Assembly: GCA_030037635.1 (NCBI GenBank)
Contig: JASHQH010000061.1
Coordinates: forward strand, 1-58,243
Direction: 5' to 3'
DNA length: 58,243 bases
Source: Acidobacteriaceae bacterium
GTDB lineage: Bacteria; Acidobacteriota; Terriglobia; Terriglobales; Acidobacteriaceae
In this document: positions 24,628-35,027 of the stretch, piece after piece
Position numbering within the stretch: position 1 is the stretch's first letter
Layout: the number at the start of each line of letters is the position of its first letter
The notes under the pieces: model-generated
Databases searched by the model: none
What the model was told of the DNA's origin: nothing
What the model saw: only the letters and a program-made list of their open reading frames with translations
Position numbers and translations under genes: made by a program

Positions 24628-26082
24628 CTAACGGGTATTATCGGTCACCGGCTCGGGGTGGATGGTCACGCGGTACACCTCCGGGCATTCCAGCTTCAAG
24701 CGATCCTCAAGCGCCGTGATGAGCTCATGGACGCGCTGCATGGGCATGTCGTCGGGCAACGTGCAATGGCAGGTGAGAGAGACGTGGTTTCCAATGCGGC
24801 CAATGGCGATGGCGTGAACGTCGGCGATCTCAGGAAATTCCGAGGCCACCGCGCGCAGCGCCTGCTCGATCTTCTGGTCCTCGGCAGGCGCTTCTTTCGG
24901 CTGCTCGATGGTGGCCGGCTCGCTTTCAATGTGCGTAAGCACGGAATCGATCTCAGGCACGTTGCGCCGAATCTGCGCTTCCAGCGAAGTGACGAAGTTG
25001 TGGGCGTCACGGAGGTGCATCTTCTCCTCGATCTCGACGTGCAACTCCACCTGCAGGCGCCCACGGCGCGACTGAATACTGAGATCGTGCACCGAGACGT
25101 TGTTGCGCGCGGCCACGGCACGCACGCGGTCAAAGATGCTTTCCGACCGGGACTCACGGGGCACGGTGTGGATGACGACGTCGGCGCTCGGCAGTGCGCG
25201 ATGCACGGCTGCGGTAGCGGCCTGCACCAAATCGCCGGTGTGCTCAAACGTGTAGCCACGCGGCAAAGCCAGGGTGAGGTCGGCAAAGTAACCCGCGCCC
25301 GAGCGCCGGACCCGCGCGCGCTCCACGGCCATCACTCCATCCACCCGCTCCACTTCGCGCAGCAGGCGCCGCCGGGTTTCGGCAGGAATCTGGTCCATGA
25401 GCACGTCCACGGCTTCGTGGCCAACACGGACCGTCATGCGCAGAATCATCAACGAAACGATGATCGCGGCGCAGGGGTCGGCGTAGTGCAGAGCGGCGAC
25501 CCCAAGGCGCGCACCTAACCATGTGGTGGCGAAGCCGGCCAGGACTGCCAGCGTAGCCCAGATGTCGGAGGCGAAGTGAAACGCGTCAGTGGCCAGCGCC
25601 GGAGAGCCGCTGCGGCGGGCGACCGAGCGCAATTGCCGCGAGCGCCACACGTCGACGCCGACGGAAGCCAGAAGCACCAGGACCGGCCAGACCGAGTGGT
25701 GGAGATTTACCTCGTGGTAGAGGATGCGGCGAACGGCCTCGATGATGATCCAGGCGCAGGAGACGCCCATCAGGCCGGCTTCGACAAATGCGGAGAGATT
25801 CTCGAACTTGCCGTGACCGTAGGTATGGTCCTCGTCGGCCGGCTTGTCGCTGAGCTGGACGGAAAAGTAGGTGAGAGCGGCGCCGATGAGGTCGAGTCCG
25901 GAGTGGGCCGCGTCAGAGAGTACGCCCAGCGAGCCGGAGAACAGTCCGGCAACCAGCTTCAACAACGTCATGACCGCGGCAGCGGCCATGGAGCGGCGCG
26001 CGACGCGCTGCTTTTCCGCAGAGATGGCCGAATCTCCCGCGGGAGGCTGAACAGGGCGCGAAGTGGTGACGGCCGGATTCAC
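24628..26082 (-). CDS. Cation diffusion facilitator with extended cytoplasmic tail
   Basis: 484 residues, longer than the usual 300. The membrane domain (about 25-240) carries the metal-site motifs SDAAHSGLDL in helix 2 and DAFHFASDIW in helix 5, expected for zinc, cobalt, iron or manganese efflux. The C-terminal domain appears multiplied: after the first ferredoxin-like dimer domain (VDVLMDQIPAETRRRLL) there are two further repeats, including HDLSIQSRRGRLQVELHVEI and HVSLTCHCTLPDDMPMQRV. The metal cannot be named. menG/ubiE ends the upstream side with only seven bases between, suggesting an operon. Confidence 0.88.
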   Translation of the reverse strand: MNPAVTTSRPVQPPAGDSAISAEKQRVARRSMAAAAVMTLLKLVAGLFSGSLGVLSDAAHSGLDLIGAALTYFSVQLSDKPADEDHTYGHGKFENLSAFVEAGLMGVSCAWIIIEAVRRILYHEVNLHHSVWPVLVLLASVGVDVWRSRQLRSVARRSGSPALATDAFHFASDIWATLAVLAGFATTWLGARLGVAALHYADPCAAIIVSLMILRMTVRVGHEAVDVLMDQIPAETRRRLLREVERVDGVMAVERARVRRSGAGYFADLTLALPRGYTFEHTGDLVQAATAAVHRALPSADVVIHTVPRESRSESIFDRVRAVAARNNVSVHDLSIQSRRGRLQVELHVEIEEKMHLRDAHNFVTSLEAQIRRNVPEIDSVLTHIESEPATIEQPKEAPAEDQKIEQALRAVASEFPEIADVHAIAIGRIGNHVSLTCHCTLPDDMPMQRVHELITALEDRLKLECPEVYRVTIHPEPVTDNTR

Positions 26083-26089
26083 TGCGATC

Positions 26090-26881
26090 TCAGGTTACAG
26101 GGGGCCGGACGGCAGTGTACAACCCGGCGATTCCGAATGTGTAGGGCTGCCATGCGCAGTCGGTGAGTCCCGCCAAGCGCATCATCGCCAACATTTCCTG
26201 GGGCGGCGGAAAACTGCCAACCGAAGTTGGGAGGTAGCTGTAAGGACCATCCTTTCCGCCGATCAATCGCCCCATGGCCGGCAAGACGCGGCGGAAATAA
26301 AGCGCATAGGCCTTTCCCAGCAGACCGCCCGGTTCGCTGAACTCAAGGATTCCCAACTGACCGCCGGGTTTCAGTGCGCGATGGAACTCGCGAAGCCCGG
26401 CATCGTAGTCGGCCAGATTGCGGAAGCCGAAGGAGGTAACGATCAAGTCAAGCGATTCCGGGCGCAGCGGCAAGTGCAAGGCGTCGGCTTCAAGGGGGAT
26501 GGCATAGGGCGCTCCGGGCTTGAGACGCCGCCACTTGCGAAGATGGGGCGGGCCAAACTTTTCGGCTCCGCGCCGCAGCATGGCGGGAGCAAAGTCGCCG
26601 GCCAGAATCGGTTGCGCCCCGGAAGGCCGCAACTTGAGCAGCGCCATGGTCAAGTCGCCGGTGCCGCAGCAGATATCGAGGATCGCGGCTTCAGGACGGC
26701 CCAGGATGGCGCGAAACCTGCACGCGGCCTTGCGCCACCAGAGCCGGTCGACGTTGGCCGAGAGGATGTGATTGAGCAGATCGTAACGGGGCGCGATGGA
26801 GTCGAACATCTGGCGCACGGCGAGAGCTGCGTCTTTCTCGTCGGACGTACCCAGCGGTCTGGCTCCCGTTGCGGGCATCAA
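26090..26881 (-). CDS. menG: Demethylmenaquinone / ubiquinone C-methyltransferase
   Basis: 263 residues. UbiE/MenG signatures: FDSIAPRYDLLNHILSANVD at the N-terminus, the SAM-binding ILDICCGTGDLTMAL, and SFGFRNLADYDAGLREFHR followed by LKPGGQLGILEFSEP. It adds the last methyl group to the quinone ring at the membrane. Acidobacteria generally use menaquinone, so MenG is the preferred name; the sequence alone does not exclude UbiE activity. Confidence 0.93.
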   Translation of the reverse strand: MMPATGARPLGTSDEKDAALAVRQMFDSIAPRYDLLNHILSANVDRLWWRKAACRFRAILGRPEAAILDICCGTGDLTMALLKLRPSGAQPILAGDFAPAMLRRGAEKFGPPHLRKWRRLKPGAPYAIPLEADALHLPLRPESLDLIVTSFGFRNLADYDAGLREFHRALKPGGQLGILEFSEPGGLLGKAYALYFRRVLPAMGRLIGGKDGPYSYLPTSVGSFPPPQEMLAMMRLAGLTDCAWQPYTFGIAGLYTAVRPPVT

Positions 26882-27021
26882 CTGGCTCCCCTCGTTGATC
26901 GCAAAAGCTCTCTGGCGGCTCCTCTTATGCTATCGCTTTCATTCCCTTCACGTTGGTGCGGGCGCTCAGGCTGGGCTGCACTTCAAGTGACGCGCCAAAG
27001 GGTATAGGCTTGAAGTTGCTG

Positions 27022-28059
27022 ATGGCTTCCACTTCCCTTTCCGCACTCCCCGCTTTCGTGCCGCACCCGCCGCTGACCGACAGCCACGGGCGCGTCATTC
27101 ACGACCTGCGCGTTTCCATCACCGACCGCTGCAACTACAAATGCGTGTACTGCCGCACGGGAGAGGCGGGAGCGCAGTATCCGGAGCTGGGCATCGACGA
27201 GTATCTGCGCCTGATTGAGATTTTTGTCAGCCTGGGAATCACGAAGGTGAGGCTGACCGGAGGGGAGCCGCTGTTGCGGCGCGGGGTGGTGGAGCTGGTG
27301 CGCGAGCTGGCGAGGCTGCGCACGCTCGACGGCCAGCCGCTCGACCTGGCGCTGACCACGAACGGACATCTGCTGGAGTCGCTCGCCGAACCGCTGAAGG
27401 CGGCCGGGCTGAACCGGGTGACCGTAAGCATGGACGCGGTGGACGCGGCGGCCTTCGAGCGGATCACGCGTGTCCCGGGTAGCTTCTCCGTTGTTCTCAA
27501 GAGCATTCGCGCGGCTCGAGCGGCGGGTCTTGCGCCGCTCAAGATCAACTGCGTATTGCTGCGCGGATTCAACGACGACCAGATCGAAGGATTCGCACGT
27601 TTCGCGCGGCACGAAGACGTGGTGGTGCGGTTCATTGAGTTCATGCCGCTCGAAGAGGGCCGGCTGTGGTCGCCGGAGATCGTGGTGCCTCTCAGGGAGA
27701 TCGTCGAGCGAATCGGGCAAACTTTGCCGCTGGTGGAGCTGCCGCCCCGCGAAGCGAGCGAAACCGCGCGGCGCTATACGTTCGCCGATGGAGTGGGCGA
27801 AATCGGCGTCATCGCGCCAGTGAGCCAGGCATTTTGCGGCGCATGCAGCCGCGTGCGGCTCACTTCCGACGGCAAGATTCGCACCTGCCTGTTCTCGCAG
27901 GTGGAACACGACCTGTACGGACGCTTGCGCGCCGGAGCCAACAGTGAGGAACTGCGCGCTTACATCGTGCGTACCGTGCAGGGGAAAGAGGCGCGGCATC
28001 ACATCGGCGAGCCCGGTTTTCTGAAACCGTCGCGGTCGATGGTTCACATCGGCGGTTAG
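27022..28059 (+). CDS. moaA: GTP 3',8-cyclase, molybdopterin synthesis
   Basis: 345 residues from the ATG at 27022 (longer readings add non-family sequence). It is a radical-SAM enzyme: N-terminal cluster ligands in RCNYKCVYC (Cys37, 41, 44), GGEPLLR for SAM binding, a C-terminal second cluster in FCGACSRVRLTSDGKIRTC, and the catalytic terminal Gly-Gly (VHIGG). It converts GTP to 3',8-cyclo-GTP, the first step to molybdenum cofactor. No other moa gene is nearby. Confidence 0.95.
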   Translation: MASTSLSALPAFVPHPPLTDSHGRVIHDLRVSITDRCNYKCVYCRTGEAGAQYPELGIDEYLRLIEIFVSLGITKVRLTGGEPLLRRGVVELVRELARLRTLDGQPLDLALTTNGHLLESLAEPLKAAGLNRVTVSMDAVDAAAFERITRVPGSFSVVLKSIRAARAAGLAPLKINCVLLRGFNDDQIEGFARFARHEDVVVRFIEFMPLEEGRLWSPEIVVPLREIVERIGQTLPLVELPPREASETARRYTFADGVGEIGVIAPVSQAFCGACSRVRLTSDGKIRTCLFSQVEHDLYGRLRAGANSEELRAYIVRTVQGKEARHHIGEPGFLKPSRSMVHIGG

Positions 28060-28110
28060 CGCCGGGTGTGGGACAATGATCGAAAGAGCCTTGCCCAACA
28101 GGTTCATCCG

Positions 28111-29130
28111 ATGCCAAATGAGGCGCCAGAGCGCATTCCGCTCGACGATCTGCTGGTGTTCCATCAACTGGCGCGATCGCTTAATTCGAGCTTCGACCTG
28201 GATACAATTCTGCGCACCATCCTGGAGCATATGGAGCGCATGGTGGAGGCGGAGCTTTGGACTCTGCTGATGCTGGACGAGGCCAGCCAGGAACTGTACT
28301 ACGCCATCGCCGCTGGCCAGGAGCAGGAAGCGCTGCGCGGGCTGCGCGTGAAGATGGGCGAGGGTGTGGCCGGCTGGGTGCTGGAGCACGGAGAAACGAT
28401 GATTGTGCCCGAGGCCGGCGAAGACCCGCGGGTGCAAGGCGAGAATGCGCGCCTCAGCGCAATACGCTCAGTGATCGCGCTGCCGCTGCGCGGACGCACG
28501 GGCACGCAGGGCGTAATCGAAATCCTGAACCCGCGCGCCGAAATGTCGGATTACACCATCGCCTTCCTGCACATCCTTGCCGACCATGCCGCCATCGCCA
28601 TTGAGAACGCGCGCGATGTGGCGCGCATCCAGCATTTGACCATCACCGATGACACCACCGGGCTCTTCAATGTGCGCCACCTGTACGACGTGCTGGAACG
28701 CGAACTGAAGCGAACCAGGAAACGCAGGCTGCCGGTAAGCCTGGCGTTCCTTGACCTGGACCGGTTCAAGCTGGTGAATGATGTGCACGGTCACCTGATT
28801 GGCAGCGAGCTGCTTGCCCACACCGGGCGCAGGCTGCAGGAGCTGAGCCGGAATCAGGACTCGTGCTTTCGCTACGGCGGCGACGAGTTTGTGATTCTCA
28901 TGCCCGAAACCGACCACGAGAATGCCATCCATCTGTCGAAGGGCATGCACAAGGCACTGATGGAGACCGAATTCAAAATGAAGGGCGGGCTTAACTTGCG
29001 CATCAGCTCGAGTGTGGGCGTGGCCACAGCCCCCTCCGACGGCGCCCAGGTGCATGCCATCATTGGCACCGCCGATGCACGCATGTACGCAGTCAAGAGC
29101 AACGGGCGCGGACAGGTGCGCGGAGCCTGA
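28111..29130 (+). CDS. GAF-GGDEF diguanylate cyclase
   Basis: 339 residues from the ATG at 28111. A GAF domain (about 20-175) contains the typical GEGVAGWVLEHGE and VIALPLRGRTGTQGVIEI. The GGDEF domain (about 190-335) has an intact active site RYGGDEFVIL and an intact inhibitory I-site, RNQD, five residues before it, so it should make cyclic di-GMP and be product-inhibited. No membrane segment: a soluble sensor with an unknown ligand. It follows moaA after about 50 bases. Confidence 0.93.
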   Translation: MPNEAPERIPLDDLLVFHQLARSLNSSFDLDTILRTILEHMERMVEAELWTLLMLDEASQELYYAIAAGQEQEALRGLRVKMGEGVAGWVLEHGETMIVPEAGEDPRVQGENARLSAIRSVIALPLRGRTGTQGVIEILNPRAEMSDYTIAFLHILADHAAIAIENARDVARIQHLTITDDTTGLFNVRHLYDVLERELKRTRKRRLPVSLAFLDLDRFKLVNDVHGHLIGSELLAHTGRRLQELSRNQDSCFRYGGDEFVILMPETDHENAIHLSKGMHKALMETEFKMKGGLNLRISSSVGVATAPSDGAQVHAIIGTADARMYAVKSNGRGQVRGA

Positions 29131-29184
29131 GTTCGAGCGCGAGCGGGCGAATCATGGATGCGCGCGCCTTCGAACGGGAGTGCC

Positions 29185-29619
29185 TTATTTCTTCGTGTCG
29201 CCACCGATCTGGATGACGACATATTGCGCAGGGCCGTCGCCGACGTTCTTCACGGAGTGCAGAGTGCCTAAAGCGACATAGATGACGCTGCCGGGGCCGG
29301 CGCGTTCGGCTTTGCCGTCGTGCTCGAATTCCAGGGTTCCCTCTTCGACTACGATCAATTCGGAGTGTTGAATGCGGTGCGCCGGATTGGGTGCTGTCCC
29401 CTCGGGCTGCAGGGTCTCGTGCACGGCGACGGATTCGCCCGTGGCCAATGTGCCGCTGAAGACACTGCGCCCCACGGCGCCGTTGGGCGCGGTTCTGGCA
29501 ACCATCTCGTCATAGGCAAAAACGCGCGAAGCCGTCAGGGGGTTGGAGGGCGCGGACTGCGCCGGGGATGCGGCGCAGCAACAGACAACCAGGCCAGCGC
29601 AAAGAGATAGATTGCGCAC
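29185..29619 (-). CDS. Secreted cupin-domain protein
   Basis: 144 residues from a GTG at 29619, chosen because AAGGAG lies nine bases upstream; longer readings in the frame run into the gyrB end. A signal peptide (RNLSLCAGLVVCCCAASPAQS) is followed by a cupin barrel: HETLQPEGTAPNPAHRIQHSELIVVEEGTLEF and GPGSVIYVALGTLHSVKNVGDGPAQYVVI. The metal-type motif His/Glu residues are present. Function unknown; likely a periplasmic small-molecule binding or isomerase-type cupin. Confidence 0.75.
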   Translation of the reverse strand: MRNLSLCAGLVVCCCAASPAQSAPSNPLTASRVFAYDEMVARTAPNGAVGRSVFSGTLATGESVAVHETLQPEGTAPNPAHRIQHSELIVVEEGTLEFEHDGKAERAGPGSVIYVALGTLHSVKNVGDGPAQYVVIQIGGDTKK

Positions 29620-29722
29620 GCGGTGAGCTCCTTTTTCAAGATGCTGCACCGTGCTTGCGATTTGTCCCGCGGTGCGCGATTCCCGTCGTGCCGGGAGAGG
29701 GCGAAGAAGGAAACGGCTTCGC

Positions 29723-32670
<2,948 letters not shown>

Positions 32671-32871
32671 ATGAAAGTCGCCATTCGCGTGTTTGCGCTC
32701 GTCGTTGCTCTTGCTGGGCTTGCCTCGGCATCTTTCGCTCCAGCTTCCACCCAGGCACTTTCCACTCGCTCTTCAGTAAAGGCAGCGAGCCCGGGGCCCA
32801 CCACGCTTCCGTTTCCTCCGCCCTGCTCGCTCACCAACTCCTGCTTCGTGGCCACCACACCAAGCCGCTAA
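32671..32871 (+). CDS. Small secreted peptide of unknown function
   Basis: 66 residues. A textbook signal peptide (MKVAIRVFALVVALAGLASASF) precedes a short Ser/Pro-rich mature part ending with two cysteines (PPPCSLTNSCF). GAAAGG lies about nine bases before the ATG, a promoter-like pair lies upstream and a structured hairpin with T-rich tail lies downstream, so it looks like a complete single-gene unit. No family is recognised; the Pro-Cys-rich mature part could be a secreted structural or signalling peptide. Confidence 0.6.
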   Translation: MKVAIRVFALVVALAGLASASFAPASTQALSTRSSVKAASPGPTTLPFPPPCSLTNSCFVATTPSR

Positions 32872-32908
32872 ATCACAGGGCCGATCAATCGGTTTCGCGA
32901 GGATCGGG

Positions 32909-32940
32909 CGCGCTCCTAGCACGAAAGTGCCAGCAGCGCG
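32909..32940 (+). terminator. Hairpin terminator after the small peptide gene
   Basis: CGCGCT pairs with AGCGCG and, after a four-by-four internal loop, GCAC pairs with GTGC closed by a GAAA tetraloop. TTACCCTTTTGTGTTT follows, so this may end the peptide transcript. Confidence 0.5.
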
Positions 32941-32973
32941 TTACCCTTTTGTGTTTGAGGCGTAAGGTAGATT

Positions 32974-33017
32974 GGCGCTATCCTGAGTTCGTTCTAAGAA
33001 TCGCGCAGGATAGCGCC
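32974..33017 (+). promoter_or_regulatory. Perfect 12-base inverted repeat abutting a start codon
   Basis: Arms GGCGCTATCCTG (32974-32985) and CAGGATAGCGCC (33006-33017) are perfectly complementary; the 20-base centre contains the near-concentric palindrome TTCTAAGAA. The right arm holds the only Shine-Dalgarno-like AGGA of the next gene and ends one base before its ATG. It could be a DNA operator or an RNA hairpin hiding the ribosome site. Confidence 0.6.
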
Positions 33018-33018
33018 T

Positions 33019-33900
33019 ATGCCTTTGAATGCCGCAATGTCGGTAATGAACACGGCCGAGTTTATTCTCTGGGCCGCGCTCGCCGTCCTTTTCTGGAAAA
33101 AGGGCTTGCATCGCCGCTTTAAGGCGATGAGTTATTACCTCGCGTTGCGTGTGATCTCGACGCCGGTGCTGATGCTCCTCCTTCGCGAGGAATCGCGGCC
33201 GTGGGGTGTGAGCCACGACGCTAACGAAATCTACTATCTCGGCTTTTTTGCCACCTATCTGGCCAGCGCGGTGCTCCTGTTCTTCATTTGCGTCGAGGTC
33301 TTCCGCTCGGCTCTGTCGCTGTTTCCGGGAATCACCAAACTCGCGCTCGTCATCTTCCGGTGGGCGGCTGTGGTTTCAGTCATCGTGAGCCTGAGCTCGA
33401 TCTCGTATGCAAGCAAGGGCGTCTTCATCATCGCCGACGTCTCCTACGGCTTGATGCGCGCAATGAGCGTGCTTGAACTCTGTTTGCTCGCCTTCCTCTG
33501 CTTGAGCATGAATGCGCTGCGCCTCACGGTGCGGGATTTGTCGTTCGGCATAGCTTTTGGTTTCGGCTTGATGTCCTCGGCCGACTTCATTGCTGCCTCG
33601 TGGAGCTCACGGGTGGCTTCCATGACCGACCCAGTGCAGTTCGTCTACGAATCGCTGATCCTGGCCACGCTGGCAATCTGGATGATTTATTGCACCGTGC
33701 CGGAGCCGGTCCGCAAGCCGGTGCTGATGCCGGCGAGCTCGACCATTTACCGGTGGAACGAGATTGCATCCGCGCTGGGCCACACCGGAACCAGGATCGC
33801 CGTGCAGCAACCCGCAAACAGCTTTTTCCTGTCCGATGTGGAGCGCGTCGTCGAGAAGGTTCTGGCCCGGAATATGAAGGGGCGCGAGTCAGAGACTTAG
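33019..33900 (+). CDS. Hypothetical multi-pass membrane protein
   Basis: 293 residues, no known family. About seven hydrophobic segments are visible (for example AEFILWAALAVLFW, YYLALRVISTPVLMLLL, FFATYLASAVLLFFICVEVF, AAVVSVIVSLSSISY, LATLAIWMIYCTVP). The C-terminal 55 residues are soluble and end in a basic helix (DVERVVEKVLARNMKG). In-frame ATGs at 33037 and 33046 could also start it. The inverted repeat directly before the start suggests regulated expression. A terminator follows. Confidence 0.7.
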   Translation: MPLNAAMSVMNTAEFILWAALAVLFWKKGLHRRFKAMSYYLALRVISTPVLMLLLREESRPWGVSHDANEIYYLGFFATYLASAVLLFFICVEVFRSALSLFPGITKLALVIFRWAAVVSVIVSLSSISYASKGVFIIADVSYGLMRAMSVLELCLLAFLCLSMNALRLTVRDLSFGIAFGFGLMSSADFIAASWSSRVASMTDPVQFVYESLILATLAIWMIYCTVPEPVRKPVLMPASSTIYRWNEIASALGHTGTRIAVQQPANSFFLSDVERVVEKVLARNMKGRESET

Positions 33901-33928
33901 ACATAAATAGGGGAGGAAGCATAGAGAG

Positions 33929-33957
33929 AAAGGCCGCGGCACTAGCCGCGGCCTTTT
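33929..33957. terminator. Bidirectional rho-independent terminator
   Basis: AAAGGCCGCGGC and GCCGCGGCCTTTT form a 12-base perfect stem with an ACTA loop, with T-rich sequence after it on the + strand and the complementary A run opposite. It separates the membrane-protein gene from the convergent rpmA and can serve both. Confidence 0.85.
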
Positions 33958-33978
33958 GCTTTGGGCTTAGAAATTGTT

Positions 33979-34242
33979 CTACTCGCCCGCCACGGGCTCA
34001 ACCGAAGCGAAGCGCCCGCGACGGCCCCGGTCGGTGAAGATCACTCGGCCCGTGACTTTGGCGAAGAGCGTGTCGTCGGAACCGATGCCGACATTGGGCC
34101 CAGCTTTGATTTTGGTGCCGCGCTGCCGCGCAATGATGGAGCCGCCCGTGACCAGTTGGCCCGCGAATGCCTTCACACCCAGCCGTTGCGCATTCGAATC
34201 GCGTCCGTTTGTGGAGCTGCCTCCACCCTTCTTGTGTGCCAT
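33979..34242 (-). CDS. rpmA: 50S ribosomal protein bL27
   Basis: 87 residues starting [22 protein letters not shown], the standard bL27 N-terminus without the cleaved extension seen in Firmicutes. [29 protein letters not shown] is also family-typical. The protein's N-terminus reaches the peptidyl-transferase centre. It follows rplU on the same strand, the normal order. The usual downstream GTPase gene obgE is absent here. Confidence 0.97.
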   Translation of the reverse strand: MAHKKGGGSSTNGRDSNAQRLGVKAFAGQLVTGGSIIARQRGTKIKAGPNVGIGSDDTLFAKVTGRVIFTDRGRRGRFASVEPVAGE

Positions 34243-34255
34243 TTTCCAATCTCCC

Positions 34256-34288
34256 CAGCTGTCAGCTTTCAGCCGCCAGCTCTCAGCT
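34256..34288. repeat. CAGCTGTCAGCTTTCAGC-type degenerate repeat
   Basis: Four or five copies of a roughly 7-8-base CAGCT(G/T)TCAGC unit between rplU and rpmA. It lies inside what is probably a single operon and resembles the words at 50109-50160. Confidence 0.5.
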
Positions 34289-34313
34289 TGTTGCCTGCCC
34301 CAACCAGCCGCGC

Positions 34314-34637
34314 CTACTTCGCGGAGTAGGTCACACCGTCGGCCACGATGGCCTTGATGCGCACCTCGGTAAAGTTCTGCCGGTGTCCCTGGAGCTTCTT
34401 ATATTGCTTCTTGCGTTTGAAATGGAAGACCAGCACCTTGTCGCCACGGCTGTTGCCGAGCACCTCGGCTGTCACTTTAGCTGTGGCCGGCTTGGCCAAC
34501 GAACCCGGCTCGCCGGAGACCGCCAGCACATCGCTGAACTCAATACTAGGGCTGCCGGACGGGACGCTTTCGATCTTCAACACGTCGCCCGGAGCAACGC
34601 GGTATTGTTTGCCCCCGGTGCGAATCACTGCGTACAT
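34314..34637 (-). CDS. rplU: 50S ribosomal protein bL21
   Basis: 107 residues starting [14 protein letters not shown], the canonical bL21 N-terminus, with [24 protein letters not shown] at the rRNA-binding C-terminal end. It binds 23S rRNA. First gene of the rplU-rpmA operon. The start follows GGAGG six bases upstream. Confidence 0.97.
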   Translation of the reverse strand: MYAVIRTGGKQYRVAPGDVLKIESVPSGSPSIEFSDVLAVSGEPGSLAKPATAKVTAEVLGNSRGDKVLVFHFKRKKQYKKLQGHRQNFTEVRIKAIVADGVTYSAK

Positions 34638-35027
34638 ACCAAATCCTCCAGCGCCTTAGTTTTTTGAGAATCAGGCGCAAAGCACCAATCCGTCTGCTTT
34701 GATTGGGCGAATCAAGATGGATGATTGTATCGGCAGCCCGGTGGCGCCAATACGATGCGGAAAGCCCGCCCACTTCACGCGCACTTTCAACAGGAGTGCA
34801 TCGCCAAGCTCTTTAATTTTAACGTCAACCGGCGGAGCGGGTCAATCGAGCCCCTCGCGCGGAAGGAGCTTGATCTCGGGCTCTGGCGGCCGTGTCCACA
34901 CTGGATGGGGCACGAGGCAGTTCCGGATTGGCACACGCTTTTCGATTCGGAATTCTTCTCGAGATTGGCCCGCGTCCATAGGGCTATGCCCTTGAGTGCA
35001 AACCCATAGGGGTCTAGTTTGCAAGGC
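34638..35027. other. Divergent intergenic region between rplU and the TPR gene
   Basis: About 390 bases. The rplU-side half holds a likely promoter (see 34724-34750). The other half carries an 84-codon open frame (34755-35009, ATG, no ribosome site) with GC-rich third positions and plausible residues such as WRPCPHWMGHE. It might be a remnant, but I do not call it a gene. Confidence 0.35.
34724..34750 (-). promoter_or_regulatory. Probable rplU promoter
   Basis: On the reverse strand TTGGCG (34750-34745), a 15-base spacer and TACAAT (34729-34724), about 87 bases before the rplU start. The spacer is shorter than the ideal 17. Confidence 0.4.

Noticed and set aside
26983-28437. 484-codon reverse frame opposite moaA and the diguanylate cyclase
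   Set aside because: It spans two well-supported genes on the other strand and has no motif of its own.
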